A DNA stretch of 64,000 nucleotides from Blasia pusilla (Eukaryota > Marchantiophyta > Marchantiopsida > Blasiales). Where the stretch lies: NCBI GenBank assembly GCA_050084515.1, contig CM114273.1, positions 34,968,001-35,032,000 on the forward strand, read 5' to 3'. A program made the position numbers and the translations under genes. The notes below the pieces were generated by a model. It did no database searches. It saw only the letters and a list, made by a program, of their open reading frames with translations, and was not told where the DNA came from. This document shows positions 43,806 through 56,199 of the stretch, piece after piece. Numbering within the stretch: position 1 is the first letter of the stretch; every line of letters begins with the position of its first letter.

Positions 43806-44911
43806 CGTCAGCGTCAAGCTCTAGAAAGCAGTTGGAAACGATCCGACCCTACACATAACTCATGACTCATGTATTAAATCCGAGCCCTATGCATAGAGTG
43901 CCACAGCAGCGGTTTTCCTATCTATCTTCTATACTTTAAAGCCCTAGCTCTGCGCCAGATGATCACAGAAGAGGAGGAAGGGATTGGATCTGATCCAATA
44001 TTAGATTCAGTGTTGATCCCATATTTTCTCGAATGGAAAGGCTCCCGTAAGAGGTGGAGAAGAAGACTTGAACAGTGCAGGTATCGGCGAATCCGTTTAC
44101 CATATATTTCTTAGTGAGAGAAGGACTCTCTTTTCTTCTGGTAAGATGTCCTTGACAGTGTCTGTGGATAGCTCATCGCGAGGATCTTAAGACTGAGACT
44201 ACTCTGCCAGTGCATCTTGCATCTTCTACACATGGAAGAGGTGACATGTAAAAGGAGTACCTGTCTTCTTCCAAACTTTCGGATATTCATCAGAGACATG
44301 AATCTGCTAAGCCATCCATATTTCTATCCCGAATATAGATTCTGAGAGCTGTTTACCCAATGATGGTCCTGAATGAAATTAAGCCATTCCAATTTTCACA
44401 CCATCTCACATCTGTCCACAGAACTACCCCTTTCATTATGATCTACCATTTTCAACGCACAATCACTCCCCTCGACATTCACGAGGTTTCAAAACTCTCC
44501 TGCTTGCTGTCGGAGATGATACCAGCACCTCTTCTCAAATAGATTTTTCACATTTTGTCTCTCAACCTGTGCTTATTAGTAGATTATCACTAGCCTAGCT
44601 CAAACACTTATAAGTTAACTAATTTGTGATCAAGTAGCATCCTCACTGAATCGATGATGTATTTCTGCTCCCAAGAAAGTAATGACAATTGTGGTATCCT
44701 AATGAACATGTCTGACCGGATGTGGATGGTTTTATCGTCTGCTATGGATGTCCGATATGACCCGTCTAGACAGCAGATCTTTTTGGTATGATCGAGATGA
44801 TGTACTACCGTGCACACTTCTCAATTCGTAATCATATGCAACGCATTCGCAACCCGCTGGCGTTAGACATTCTCTGGATTCAAAGAACGTCATCCTGCCT
44901 CCAAAGTAGAC
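43806..44911. other. Unassigned spacer
   Basis: No protein domain or repeat was identified. Short frames on both strands only. It may contain the 3' flank of the 42832 ORF. Confidence 0.35.
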
Positions 44912-45178
44912 ATGTGGGGAAAGGAGGAAGATCTCTTTGATATATGCGAGTCGCGAGGAACAAGGGAGTTGGATACAGAGGGCCCATGCTGTGATGCACT
45001 TCACCCGCTACGCTGTGCTCCGTGCAATGATTCGGGCCAGGTGCCCTGTAATGGACGACTTTCTGTGCACAAGTGCGGAGTCTGTTTGAGGGTTGGAATA
45101 AAATGGATAAATGTGGAAGTACGATGTCCAAGAAAAGTAGGGAAGAAGGTTATGGTTGCAATTAGTGGATTATCCTAA
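44912..45178 (+). CDS. Small Cys-rich ORF, 88 aa, DnaJ-zinc-finger-like spacing
   Basis: The frame contains CAPCNDSGQVPCNGRLSVHKCGVC. The CxxC-xxSGxVxC arrangement followed by CxxC resembles the zinc-binding segments of plant DnaJ-type Cys-rich proteins, although the canonical CxxCxGxG glycines are only partly present. It could be an exon of a small zinc-finger protein, a remnant, or chance. Its start codon has no support from context, and a - strand frame overlaps it. Confidence 0.25.
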   Translation: MWGKEEDLFDICESRGTRELDTEGPCCDALHPLRCAPCNDSGQVPCNGRLSVHKCGVCLRVGIKWINVEVRCPRKVGKKVMVAISGLS

Positions 45179-45846
45179 GTCTCGAATCCCGAGCACATCG
45201 GATTCGAGACTTCAGTGCATGTATAACAATATAGATCGCAAGTGCATGTGAGGGTGTCAGAGATGCAAAATTTAGGTGAGTACATATCGCCTGTTAAGAC
45301 TTTAAAGGAGACAAGCGCTCACAGAATTAATTTTCAGACGAGGAAACCTAATATCTGTAGTTTGAATTCCGAATCCAGACCATGTATCTCCCAGCTCGCA
45401 AACAGAACGCTGCTTCCAGTGAACTGTAAAAAGAGATAGGGTGGACAGTTTCACGAGTCGGAGCCTCCAGTTGCTTGAAATTCATGGCGTTTTGACAATC
45501 GTTACTTCTGAAATCCAGTGGAGGTCTTCCAAGTGACGAGGAGTCGAAGTCTGACGAGGGAGTTCGGAATTCGGGGGTCCGCCTCGTTCCTCAGGTTCTC
45601 AATCCTATAGCCGTCCAGGTAGCCTTGGTTTCCATGGACAACTAGTGGTGACATGACGCATCTTTCTGGAGAAGACATCATTTGCCTGCCACTGAATGGC
45701 TGCTATGTCCAGGTGAAGCAGAATTGTACCATGTTCGACTAAATCGTCCGAGTAGCCGGTCTTGCTCCATACCATGAAAGAAACTTGAGACGCATGACGA
45801 AATCGATATCAGACCTATCTCACCCACTCCATGGCGCGAACTGAAG
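45179..45846. other. 3' flank of the - strand F-box gene
   Basis: No ORF of note. As the region downstream of the gene ending at 45847 it should contain its 3' untranslated region and polyadenylation signals, which I cannot place. In frame after the TAG at 45847-45849, the next stop follows after eight codons. Confidence 0.4.
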
Positions 45847-47403
45847 CTATGGACAAATGTCTGGACGCAGCTGCAAGCCGAATTTCAGCCCGGTCAGGGT
45901 TCCGGACTGAAAAATCTGTTTCAAGACAGGGTTCTCGTAGTATGGAGCGAATCCACGCTGAGGCATGAGGTCCACCCACTCCCCAGGGCCGGAGCTCGAG
46001 AAGCGGTAGGCCGCAAGAAGAAAGGAGCGGTCACCAACGAAAAGAATCTGGTCGACCCCCTGATCGGGGACAAATGAGAAAAATTTCCAGCAGAGTGTGT
46101 GTGTGTGACTGTAAGCAGGTTGTTGCTGTAGTGCAGGGACCGCTTTCCCAGAGGATTCACTGTCACAAGCACAGCAGTTATTCCTACCAGAATGGAGCCT
46201 GCTGAAGAGATTCCAAGGCATGTCGGAAATAAGTTCCAGATACTGGAGTTCTCTTGGCGTCTGCACATCAATGTGGAGAGAATATATCGCAACACTGACA
46301 CACACTCGATTTAAATCCACCCCCCGCATGACTACCAGCATTTTGCCCTTTCTTTGGATGAAGCCTCCCATAGGACTGTACAGTCTGTTAGGGACTCTCG
46401 GATCTTGAAAGTGTTCGAAGTCCTTTATGAGCCACTCAATCCATGCCTCTTCGATCTTGTCGTACCTCCAAAGGGACACGAAATTGCCATTCAGCCTCAC
46501 GATTTCGAAGTGGAACAGGACATCTTCCCCTGAGTGATCCTCTACAGATAGGCGAGCCTCCGCTGGCCCGAGCTGAGAGATGTCCAATATGCGAACATAT
46601 TCAGACGTGGGGAGGGGAGAGCCTCCAGCTTCATGCCATTCGCCGCTTTTGGAGTTGAACACAAGGGACACGAACTTGGGGCTATCCTCTCCATCGCCTT
46701 GTACATCTATCCAATCACTTTCAAATGCATCTTTTTCTCTTCTAGCGTATTCCCCGATCGCGAGAACCTGATAATGTGCCGAGCCGCCATAATTCGGATC
46801 TTCGAAGTCGACAAATATCGCGACGTAGGCGAGTTCGACCGGTTTCAGGGCGATGGGAAACGGTGGCAGTAACCTCCTCACGCGGGTCAACAGGTTTAGA
46901 ACCATAATCCGAGGAGGTGGATACGGTGCATCGAAATTCGAGTCGGTCAAAATCAATAAACCGTTCGTACTCGAGTCGGAGAACCAACAGGATTGCTCTA
47001 ATGATCTGCTCCACGCATGAACCCCTGTAAACATCCAGTTCCCCGTCCGCCCATTGTACAACAGTAGCGACGAAATTTGGCTCACCCTAAAACGGAAAGG
47101 AACCCATACGTCGATTGGAGCGTTTTGCTCCGCCCACAGTCGAAGAGTGCTGGGTCGATGCGCCATCTCGTTCCACGTCTTATTAACTTGATGGCAGACG
47201 AGCAGGGTCGCTGGCGGCAAACGAGACATGATCATCCCCAGGATGTGTGCGAGTCGATTTTCAGGTTGAGGAAGATTATTCCGAGAACCAGAACTGCCTC
47301 CACTTTCTACCACTGCAGTCGTCGACGAAGAGACGGGAGACGTCTCCTCCGCCTCATCGATACCATCGTAATCCTCCAGCGTCTTCTCGTCTGCTTCGCC
47401 CAT
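45847..47403 (-). CDS. F-box protein, family 2, member A (518 aa)
   Basis: Probable SCF ubiquitin-ligase adaptor. The start is the ATG at 47401-47403 (MGEADEKTLEDYDG). The five codons above it begin with TTG, and the sister gene has MGKSKENG at the same place, giving 518 and 522 aa. An acidic, Ser-rich N-terminus precedes the F-box at ~44-84 (NLPQPENRLAHILGMIMSRL, then VCHQVNKTWNEMAHRPS). The C-terminal two-thirds looks like a beta-propeller-type substrate region with repeated blocks: SLLLYNGRTGNWM, SSTNGLLIL, VLNLLTRVRRLLPPFP, DFEDPNYGGSAHYQVLAIG, SLVFNSKSGEWHEAG, and at the end RFSSSGPGEWVDL and LRPDICP. It ends in TAG followed by CTT, as in the sister. No lesion seen. Confidence 0.85.
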   Translation of the reverse strand: MGEADEKTLEDYDGIDEAEETSPVSSSTTAVVESGGSSGSRNNLPQPENRLAHILGMIMSRLPPATLLVCHQVNKTWNEMAHRPSTLRLWAEQNAPIDVWVPFRFRVSQISSLLLYNGRTGNWMFTGVHAWSRSLEQSCWFSDSSTNGLLILTDSNFDAPYPPPRIMVLNLLTRVRRLLPPFPIALKPVELAYVAIFVDFEDPNYGGSAHYQVLAIGEYARREKDAFESDWIDVQGDGEDSPKFVSLVFNSKSGEWHEAGGSPLPTSEYVRILDISQLGPAEARLSVEDHSGEDVLFHFEIVRLNGNFVSLWRYDKIEEAWIEWLIKDFEHFQDPRVPNRLYSPMGGFIQRKGKMLVVMRGVDLNRVCVSVAIYSLHIDVQTPRELQYLELISDMPWNLFSRLHSGRNNCCACDSESSGKAVPALQQQPAYSHTHTLCWKFFSFVPDQGVDQILFVGDRSFLLAAYRFSSSGPGEWVDLMPQRGFAPYYENPVLKQIFQSGTLTGLKFGLQLRPDICP

Positions 47404-49900
47404 AAACGCCAATTTCAAGTCGATCTTCTCCAGAGGAGCTTTCGGCTACAGCATCCGATTGTGCACTCCTAACGAGTCGTCATCTATCTTACCAGAAGTT
47501 CTCAGACGCTCCATGGTCTCAGAAATGGAGGTCGACTCGTACTTATGTTCTGGCACTCAGATTGGGCGTGTGGAAGATCCGCGCGCATGCGTTGGGCATC
47601 GGTTACATTGGGCGTAGCGATGGAGAAACGAAAACTCCGGCTCGTGATCGTTGAGGCGGCCCTCGGCAAATTTCAAACGTAGTGCGCCAGAGCATCATCC
47701 CTCTATTCGTTGGCAGGACTCCTGATTCAACTCGCGAGGAAACTAAATCTACCTGCAAGTTAATTAAGATAAAATTAGTAAGGAAAAACACCATACATGA
47801 GAGTTAACCTCCAAAAGTCTTAACCCACAAACTAGTCCCTAGCAATACTCTAAACATTCCTCCGTAAGTCCGCAAGCAATAAAGATTAGAATGGAAGAAT
47901 ATTTCGTTCTGATCTCCTTGATCAAAATTTGGTGCTTGATGTCAAATTTCTTTGGTGAGATGGGAGATTAATTGCAATACATGAATACTATAAAGTCAAT
48001 TTGGAGGGATTGATTGATTATTAAATCAAGTTTTTGTGTGTGATGAGAAATATTAATTTTGCTTTATTATTTATGGCTTGGGTTGTCACCTAAGGATTTT
48101 CCAAGCCAAAGAGCTTCATGGGTTGCATAGTTTGCAAGGACATGTTGGAAAGGAAACAAATTTCTAAATTCGAAAGGGAAACAATATCAAACTCTTACCA
48201 AAAAGAATTCCTACCCTTCCTCCATGTCCTATCCTTCCTCTAGGATAGGACATGAACCAAAAATCTGTTTTCATTGTCAATGGGATAGTTGTGCTTAAAA
48301 AGTTCTTTACGTTTACTATTCAACAATGAGTAGTTTAAATGCTTGGTAGACGACCCAACTTGGTGTAGATGTAGGTTTACTTTTCCTAAACTAATTCTCC
48401 AAAATTATGGAATATTCATTAAAATTGTGCACATCACATACAAAGGTGATGGTCTTGTTAAGCAACTCTTCCTTCCTTGCTCTTCACAATTAGCTTAAAA
48501 TTCTATCATGAAACCATCTTAAAGTTTGTGTATAGACAAAGATACCAAGATTTCTTAGAGAGTTCTCCAAGTTCATCTATATGGAGCTTCAAGCCATATA
48601 GAGCTTCAAGCTAGCACCTTCCCTTAATACCCTTATGCTTCTTACGAACAATAAATCCTTCCCTAATCGTAATGTAAATTTTCTCCACCTAAGCTTACCT
48701 TTCAAGTAAGTTTTATGACACCCGGGGGTTCTAGATGCCAATCAAGTACCACTACGATAGCCACAAATATACAAATCAATGAAAGTCATGGGTGCAAAAG
48801 TTTGCAGTGTTGTCAATATATTTGATATGGAAGAACTTTTTGGCAAAAAGTTTAGGTTTGCTCAATTATGCCATCTACTAGTTCATATGCTTTGGAGTTT
48901 CCAACAAAGATACCCTTCTTTTCCTTATTCCCTTTCTACTTTGGAATATGGCATTACCATTACGTAGCCTTTTCATATCCACACTACATGCTTTGGGGCA
49001 TAAGCCCAATATTTATGATGTTCAAGGAGGGTGGAACTGCTTCAAATGTAGTGCACATCATCCCATGCCTATTAGAAGGGATAATTAGGGTACACCTTTA
49101 GCTTTCGGATGTGACAAGCTCTTTGTTATGGAATTTAGATCCTTGATCTTTAAGGAAGCTCTCAACTTTTCTACCTAGTCCTTTGCACTTTTTCCTCCCA
49201 CATCTTGTAAGCTGAAATTTTTTTTATCTTGCTTTTATAAAAAAGAAAACTTATCTATAAAGTTAACTCATCTATCCAAGCTTCAAATTGAGAACAGCCA
49301 AGATTAGAGATGACAACTTCCAAATCAATTTGGCATGCTTATGTTATTATTTATGAAAGGGAAACTTCAAGCCTTCCCAAAAATGCATAACTCACATGTT
49401 GGAATGAATTTCTTGTCTCTCTTAAGATGGAGTCCCACATATGTAAACAAAGCTCCGCTCATGGAAGCACTTGCAATAAGATCTAGATGCTCCTCCTTTA
49501 TCTAGCATGGTATAAGATATGCTTTTCCTTCCAATTTTCCACTACAACAACATGATAAAATTTCCCGTTTGGAAAAATCCACTCAAGGCCTACATAATCT
49601 CCATACAATAAATTTTTCGTGCCTCAAGAACCCAATGGGTATCCTTGATGAAAACTTTAATATGTTCTCCCTTTAAATCATGCACATGAATGTGCATTTC
49701 TCCATAACCACATCGTCTACCATCATATGTGTGATGGTCCTCTTGGCATCCTCATTCGTAGTGAAGGATCTTTTACCCATCTTGCTAGTATGTAAGTATA
49801 CAACACTATCAATTTACCTCAGGAGAATGTTGGAGAGTAAATGATTTCGATTTCAATAAAAGGATCTCACGGGTAACAAGTATAACCACAATTCTTGGAG
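47404..49900. other. Promoter side of F-box A, then AT-rich debris
   Basis: 47404-47800 keeps genic composition and should contain the promoter and leader of the - strand F-box gene. From 47.8 kb the sequence is AT-rich with short frames and no recognised domain. It is part of the ~4 kb repeat-rich stretch that leads to the Helitron. Confidence 0.35.
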
Positions 49901-49929
49901 TTGCTATCTTAAGCCTTCTTTGAATTTGA

Positions 49930-49977
49930 ACATTCCGTGTCACCTTTCCAATGATCTTTCTCTCCTCATGCTCTACA
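49930..49977 (-). pseudogene. Relic of a gag zinc knuckle, - strand
   Basis: Read on the - strand: C-R-A-stop-G-E-K-D-H-W-K-G-D-T-E-C. Allowing the TGA (49966-49968) to stand where Cys (TGT/TGC) is expected, this resembles the CxxCGxxGHWxGDxxC zinc knuckle of retrotransposon gag proteins. Upstream - strand sequence is Lys/Ser-rich (KFSKKGKGKIEKSKS), as is usual before the knuckle. No other retroelement domain is secure nearby, so this is a small decayed fragment. Confidence 0.35.
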
Positions 49978-50049
49978 AGTGCTCTTTGATTTTTCAATCT
50001 TGCCTTTTCCTTTCTTTGAAAATTTTGAGGCCAACTTTCTCCTTAGGTT

Positions 50050-51557
50050 GAATGGGAAGATATAATTCAAAAGAAGAATTACATTTCTCCTTCATGAGTT
50101 TCCTCCTCTTGCAAGAGGATGGATTTACAAATCTAGTGTTCCTCCTTCTTCCTCTTGCGAGAGGATGGACTTTACAAATTCAATGGTAATCTCCTTCTTG
50201 TCTTGTGATCCAAGACTTCTGGTCAAAGATTTGAAAGAAAGTGGTAATGGATAAAGGACAATAAATAAAGATGAAAGGCATCTCTATTTGACTCACCTCT
50301 CTTCCAAACTAAACAAGCTCATAAGTAGCTCAAATATTGCTTGCAAGAAATCATTCATGAAAGATCCATTTACATAGGGATTAGTAGATTTAGGCCCCAA
50401 GTAGAGTGTAGAAGGAACATCTTTCTTTCTTGCAGTATTTATCATCTATCTTAGACCACGTCTCAAGCATTGATTTGCACTTTTGGATGTGATGCCTTGA
50501 TGTTAAGCACAATATGCAAAAGGGTCTCCAACTCCTCAAACTTCCAATTCTTACAAGCTCCTTGATAAAGTCTTCTCCACCACTTGGTTTTCCAATGTCC
50601 CATGTGCTATAGTTTTTTTATCCAACCAATCAATATGCTACTCATTTCTAGACTATGATAATGGCATGTAGGTCGACTAAGAGCTACTCCTACAATATTG
50701 ACTATTGGGCAATAATGAATTCTCCTCTCTAAAGATGCATGGAAAAGTATAAAAAAACATAAGATGGAGAAAACGCATTAAGGAAAAAGCTTGTTACGAT
50801 AACATGATGGAAAAGGTACCATATAAGATTGATGACAGTTGCAAACTTCAAAAGTCTTGAAGCTCCTTCCATAGTCTTCACAAGCTACTCTCCACCAATA
50901 TGATTGATAGTAACTTCTCCTAAAGACCTACTAAACCACAAACTGCCCTACATGTAGCCAAATGGGGGCACATACTAAGTTTCATGGAGATCATGAGGTG
51001 GAAAAAGGAAAACTTTTCTACCTAGGAAGAGAAGAATTTACTTCGTTAAATTTACCCTTGGGGACCTTTTGTATTTGGGAGGAAATGTGGAGGCCGAGCA
51101 AATATGCTTCATTTTCACATTCATGAAGAATGACCTAAATCCACTCGAGGAACATGTACATCACTATGGTAACTACGATATGCTTCATTTTCACATTCAT
51201 GAAGAATGACCTAAATCCACTTGAGGAACATGTACATCACTATGGTAACTACGAATGACTGCCATTTCTTGTGGAACTAAACGGAATTGGCCTACACTTA
51301 CAATAGAACTTCCCTTTTCATTTCAGTTTAAAATGACGGCTCAAAGAGGGCCCCTTTGACAACCGTCGCTGGATATTCTTTAGAGACATGATCTTAGTCA
51401 AGGAGTTCTCCAACACCCTTAGGACATTGCCAATAATTTCCCATGGGAAAAAATAATCCCAATTTTTATATACTTACTTCAAAATAAATCCTACTCTTCT
51501 GAAAATAAATCCAACTAGTTTTACTAGTGACCCCGGATATCCTCTCTAAACATGGTA
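50050..51557. other. AT-rich debris up to the Helitron
   Basis: No gene. Contains a near-duplicate pair (ctcttgcaagaggatgga at about 50106 and ctcttgcgagaggatgga at about 50151) and the 76-bp tandem duplication listed separately. Confidence 0.35.
51102..51254. repeat. Tandem 76-bp duplication
   Basis: atatgcttcattttcacatt begins at 51102 and again at 51178. The two copies differ by about one base (ccactcgagg against ccacttgagg), so the duplication is young. Confidence 0.85.
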
Positions 51558-51852
51558 TCTATACTATTAGGCAACATACAACAACCCGATACTCTTGATG
51601 GATACATGGATACTCTTGATGAATTCGATAAGGAATATGCAATGAGCATAATTAGTCAAGAGAATATATTTTTTCCATTGGCATTTATACTCATATTAAA
51701 AAAATTATGGAAAATATAGTATTTTCTCTTCAAATTATGAAAACTACCTTATGTATTATTTTTTTCTATACATGAAATTATTGAAATGTAATGAGTTGTT
51801 GCAAATTTAAGGTTGTCGCAAAGAAGCGTAAGAGCAACCGAATATTTTATAA

Positions 51853-52665
51853 ATGATGAGGCAAGGTACTCATAATGAGTCGTATGTTCCTCTTGGCGAA
51901 GAAGCACTTGAGCCTATGCCAACAAATCTTGAACAAATTAAAGTTGTACAAGTTTTGAGTGATACCTATCTTGCAATACCTATTTTTTATGAAGAGGTAG
52001 ATAATAAGTACATGATAATAATAATTAAGGAAGTAAGGCAAGTTTTTTTGCAACCAAAGGTGAAAGATGCTTGCCAATAGTAAGCAACTACTTATAGTAA
52101 AAGGTCCAAGAGAGTGTGTCAAGAGTTCTATCAACGAACCTATTACTGTTGAGTTATCCCAAGGTGAGGAGGAAGATGGAAATACAGGTTCGACTATATC
52201 TTCTGCCCATTCATTTGTACGAGACACCTTAGACTCTGGGTATTGGATTCTTAGTAGTGTCATTCTCACGACTCTGATGACTCAAGTGAAACGAGTACTG
52301 TTGAATCTCACTTGATAGTAATTTAATTGTCTTTCTAAAATATGAAATATAAGAAATTTACTATTTTTGGGATGGATATGTATATTTGGTGAAGTCCTTA
52401 CATTTTTTGACTCAAAAAATATCTATTTGTATTTATTTGAAAAAATATTTTTTTAAAAGAAAATTCATTATATGATGGATGAGTATCAAGTATCACGGAA
52501 AAATGGTAAAAGGCCTTTCATTAACATCACAAAATTTGAGGGCAACACGCATCTTGCATTTAAGAAGGCAAAAAAGGCAAAGCATCAATGGAAAAGGCGA
52601 GCCCTTCAAGATGTGCGCTTTATTCTTCCTTCTACAACTACAACGTCTAAAATGTAAGGATGTTT
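51853..52665 (+). other. Unassigned 5' part of the Helitron
   Basis: Short frames (51853-52080, 52067-52315, 52472-52657) encode acidic then Lys-rich peptides (for example EEEDGNTG and KKAKKAKHQWKRRALQD) with no recognised domain. They may be 5' exons of the Helitron protein, whose N-terminal part is often basic and poorly conserved, or a captured fragment. No choice can be made from sequence alone. Confidence 0.25.
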
Positions 52666-53162
52666 AGCACTGTTTTAATTTTAAGAGATATGAATTTTCA
52701 AGGTTTATTATGGAAACACATATTTAATTTCCTTATTTTTTATTTTTTATTGTTATTCTATAGACTTCCAAATCCACGACGGATACGTCAAATGCTTAAG
52801 GTTGCAAGAGCTCAAGGAAAAAGTTGAAGACTAGTGAATATGGATATGAGGTATCATTTTATCTTCCTTATTTATTTTTTTAAGATTAAAATCATTGTGA
52901 ATAATCTTCTCTTATCATGATTCATTTCTTGATAATGTTTGTTTGATGGCGAGTGACAACTGTATCGAATGTGGTTGAGCCTTCTAATGTTGTGGTTGCG
53001 TCATCACATATGTATGTCTCTCTTCTCTACACTTAATAGTTTCTATAGCCTTTTTTTCTCCCTAAAATTTTCTTATTTGACGTTATTTTTGCTTCATGCT
53101 AAGCTAATTCTATGTTTAAAATTTTTATTCTCCGTTGCCTTTGTGTTCCTTCCAACCCTCAA

Positions 53163-53985
53163 AGAGTACATGATATGCTTCGAGTCCCGTGAGCGAGTGG
53201 CCAAAGACAAAGGTATGCCAATTTGGTTGCATTGCTGATGGAGGAAATTATGGTGATTCTTCAAGAAGGAATATTGTACCTGAAAATAAATTTCCTCTTG
53301 GAATGGGTGATCCTGAGGTTTATAGGGAAGCAAACGAACATCATGGATTTTCTAATGTTCCAAATGTGACATATGGAAAGGTGGTAGATATGAGGAAGTT
53401 AGTGAATATTGCATATATACCTGGATTTGAAGAGAAATATATCCAAATTCTTTGGTTGAGAGATCATATTGATAGTATGTTTGGCGGTTATAGTATTGGA
53501 CGTATGAATCATATTTGTCTTGCTTCCGACGCGCTACATTGGAAGTGTGAGAGAGTTAAGTCATCAAAGTCCCCAAGCTCTCCTTTTGGGATTTTTTGTG
53601 TGGATGGTAAAGTTAAATTACTATATTTGAAGGCTTCTCCTCCTTTTCTATTTGAATTGATTTCGGGTGTTGCATCAAATAGTTTGCATTTTCTATGTTA
53701 TGCACGTGCCTATAATAATGCTCTTCAATTGGCATCGATTGGCGCACATGGGAGAATGGCAGTGACGTAGGGAACTTGAGGGTTCAAGGTGGTATTTATC
53801 ATGCTATTGGACCACTTCATGAGGAAATGGGTGTTCCTCCATAGTTTGCACAGATTTATATTCATGATGATGAATATCAGATTGAACAAAGGAGAAGGAT
53901 CATGAATCGAGATAACCGTGATCGATTGAGGGTTGATATTTTGAGGAGATTATAAGACATGTTACATGTCCATAACCCATATGTC
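53163..53985 (+). pseudogene. Helitron protein, N-terminal conserved block
   Basis: ALHWKCERVKSSKSPSSPFGIFCVDGKVKLLYLKASP at about 53530-53640 is the familiar xALHW-xER-SS-PxFGxCCxxGKVxL-PP block that precedes the Rep domain. It is followed by YNNALQLASIGAH. After a stop near 53768 the reading GGIYHAIGPLHEEMGVPP-stop-FAQIYIHDDE continues the family pattern. TAG at 53842-53844 stands where Gln or similar is usual, and TAA at 53953-53955 stands in the LL-Q-DML context. The block is clearly Helitron but interrupted. Confidence 0.75.
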
Positions 53986-54000
53986 AATATCTTTTGATAT

Positions 54001-55800
54001 GTGGTCATAGATCTATGTAATTCTGATTTTCATATTGTCTTAAGGGGTAGTAAGCGAGGACTTGATGCAAAACGATATACATTGCCTATTGCTTCAAAGA
54101 TTGCTCCTATCTTGCTTGGAGACGGAACTGAGCCTAGAGGAGGATGTGATATTATTTTTTGTTTACGTGGAGGAGGGATGCGTCATATCTCTAACTTGAA
54201 TGAGGCCTACATTCCACTGCACTTTGTATTGCCTTTTTTGTATGGTGAAGCTGGTTGGCATCTTGGCATACCTATCCAAGTGGATGATCTTAGAGGGAGT
54301 GCAATGAGAAGAGGACATGTAATGATGGATGAAGACGGAGATGGGAATATTGACCACAACGTTCTAGAGGGAATGGAAGAAGACCAACTTCAAGGTGGAG
54401 ATACGACTCATGAGGCAAGTTCAAAGACTATCACTCCTCTACAATTTGCTTCATTTGGACTTCAAATGAAAGCTAACGCTCAAGATCATAACAAGTTGTT
54501 AAGGTTTGGTCATCTTACTCAAGAATATATGGTAGATATGTATGCAAGTATTGAAATGCAGCGATTAACATGGATAAGCCTACATCAAAAGGAGTTGAGA
54601 GCTGATTTATACTAAGGTGTAAGAGATGCTATGACTCGACATGATAACGATGGTCATGCCATAGGGAGACGAGTCATATAACTTTCCTCTGTATATGAGG
54701 ACCTCAACACATGCATCAATTATATCATGATGCCATGGCAATTGTGACACATTTTGGAAAACCTGACTACTTTGTGACCATAACATGCAACCCTTAGTGG
54801 CCAGAGGTCACTTCTGCTCTACTTCCTTGTCAAACAACCTTAGATCGTCTTGATTTTGTTATATGCATTTTCCAAAAAAGAAAAAGGAATTATTGAGGCT
54901 TAGAGTGGAAAAGCATTTTCTGGGATGAGTGGTGGGATGTATTCTTGCAGTGGAGTTTCAAAAAAGGGGTCTACCACATGTTCATATTTTGATTATTCTT
55001 ACCTAGGAGGATAAACCAGGGACAACCTCTGATTTTTTTGATATTATATCTATTGAGATTCCCAATCCAACTACACATCCAAAACTTTATGCAACTGTGA
55101 GAAACTGTATGATACATGGACCATGTGGAGTACTTCATCCAAATGCGTCGTGTACACACAAAACAACAAAAATATGTTCAAAGGGCTATCCAATGCGCTT
55201 TACATCCTTCACAATGGAGAATGAGGATGGATATCCTATTTATAAGTGGTAATCTTGTTGACCTTTGTTTCAATTTTTTTAAAGATCCTATCATTATTTC
55301 CTTCAATGATTCTTTTAAGTACTTAAATATTTGTAATTTTGTGTTTATATAGATGTGATAATGGTAGGTCGATTCATATGGAAAATCATGACTTTGATAA
55401 TCGTTGGGTGGTTCCGTATAATCCAATGTTATGTACCTTATTTGATTGCCATATCAATTTGGACTTTACAAATAGCATATTGGTGGTGAAGTATTTTTAC
55501 AAGTATGTATATAAGGGATCGGATGCCATATGTTATACCTTACCAAAAAATACAACTACGGAAGATATTATTGATGACATATTGTTATATCTTGATGCGA
55601 GGTACTTGAATTTATATATTTTTATAATATTTGATTATTATTCTAGAATATTGAAAGGTTGGACTGTGACTATATTTAATTTTTTTTTATGAAGTTATGT
55701 TTCTTCTTCGGAAGCATATTAGCAAATCTTCAAGTTTAGTCTTCACGACGAGCAACCAAGTATTATACGATTGATTTTTCATCTCTCAGATAGTTAGATG
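54001..55800 (+). pseudogene. Helitron Rep endonuclease region
   Basis: Contains an intact-looking part (54001-54615: LHFVLPFLYGEAGWHLGIP, then QEYMVDMYASIEMQRLTWI). Then, with frame changes, come DAMAIVTHFGKPDYFVTITCNP-stop-WPEV (TAG 54795-54797) and GLPHVHILIIL. The latter has the catalytic HVH (54977-54985) expected of the HUH/Rep nuclease. CGVLHPNASC, KGYPM and VVKYFYKYVYKGSDAI follow. A likely intron interrupts at about 55247-55352 (rejoining as Y-K-C-D-N-G) and another at about 55604-55692. TAG at 55720-55722 replaces a Trp (EAY-W-QIFKF). Too many lesions for an active enzyme. Confidence 0.75.
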
Positions 55801-56199
55801 GTATATTTTCATGATCGAGATTCATTCGGTAATATTCTAGAGTGGATTAAGGAGACCAGTCTCACTCAATTATTTGCAACTAATATTTCTAATCCTACAT
55901 CCCGACAACACCTTTATTTGGAATTTCCTTCTCATTACTCTGGAATAAGAAGAGATGGCTTCGACGTAAAGATGGAAGAAAAGGATGCGGACATCCTATC
56001 GGAAGTTTGCATATGACTAACCGAGGTGAAATTTCTCTTATGTATTTATTTGTGATTTGAAAAAAAATATTACGATATAAAATTTTTTGAATTTCTTTTT
56101 TCATATCCAAATATTTTATTTGTATGAAATATTATATAGGTGAAGGGGAACGTCATTGGTTATGATTACTTCTCCATCATGTGAGAGGAGCTGAATTAA

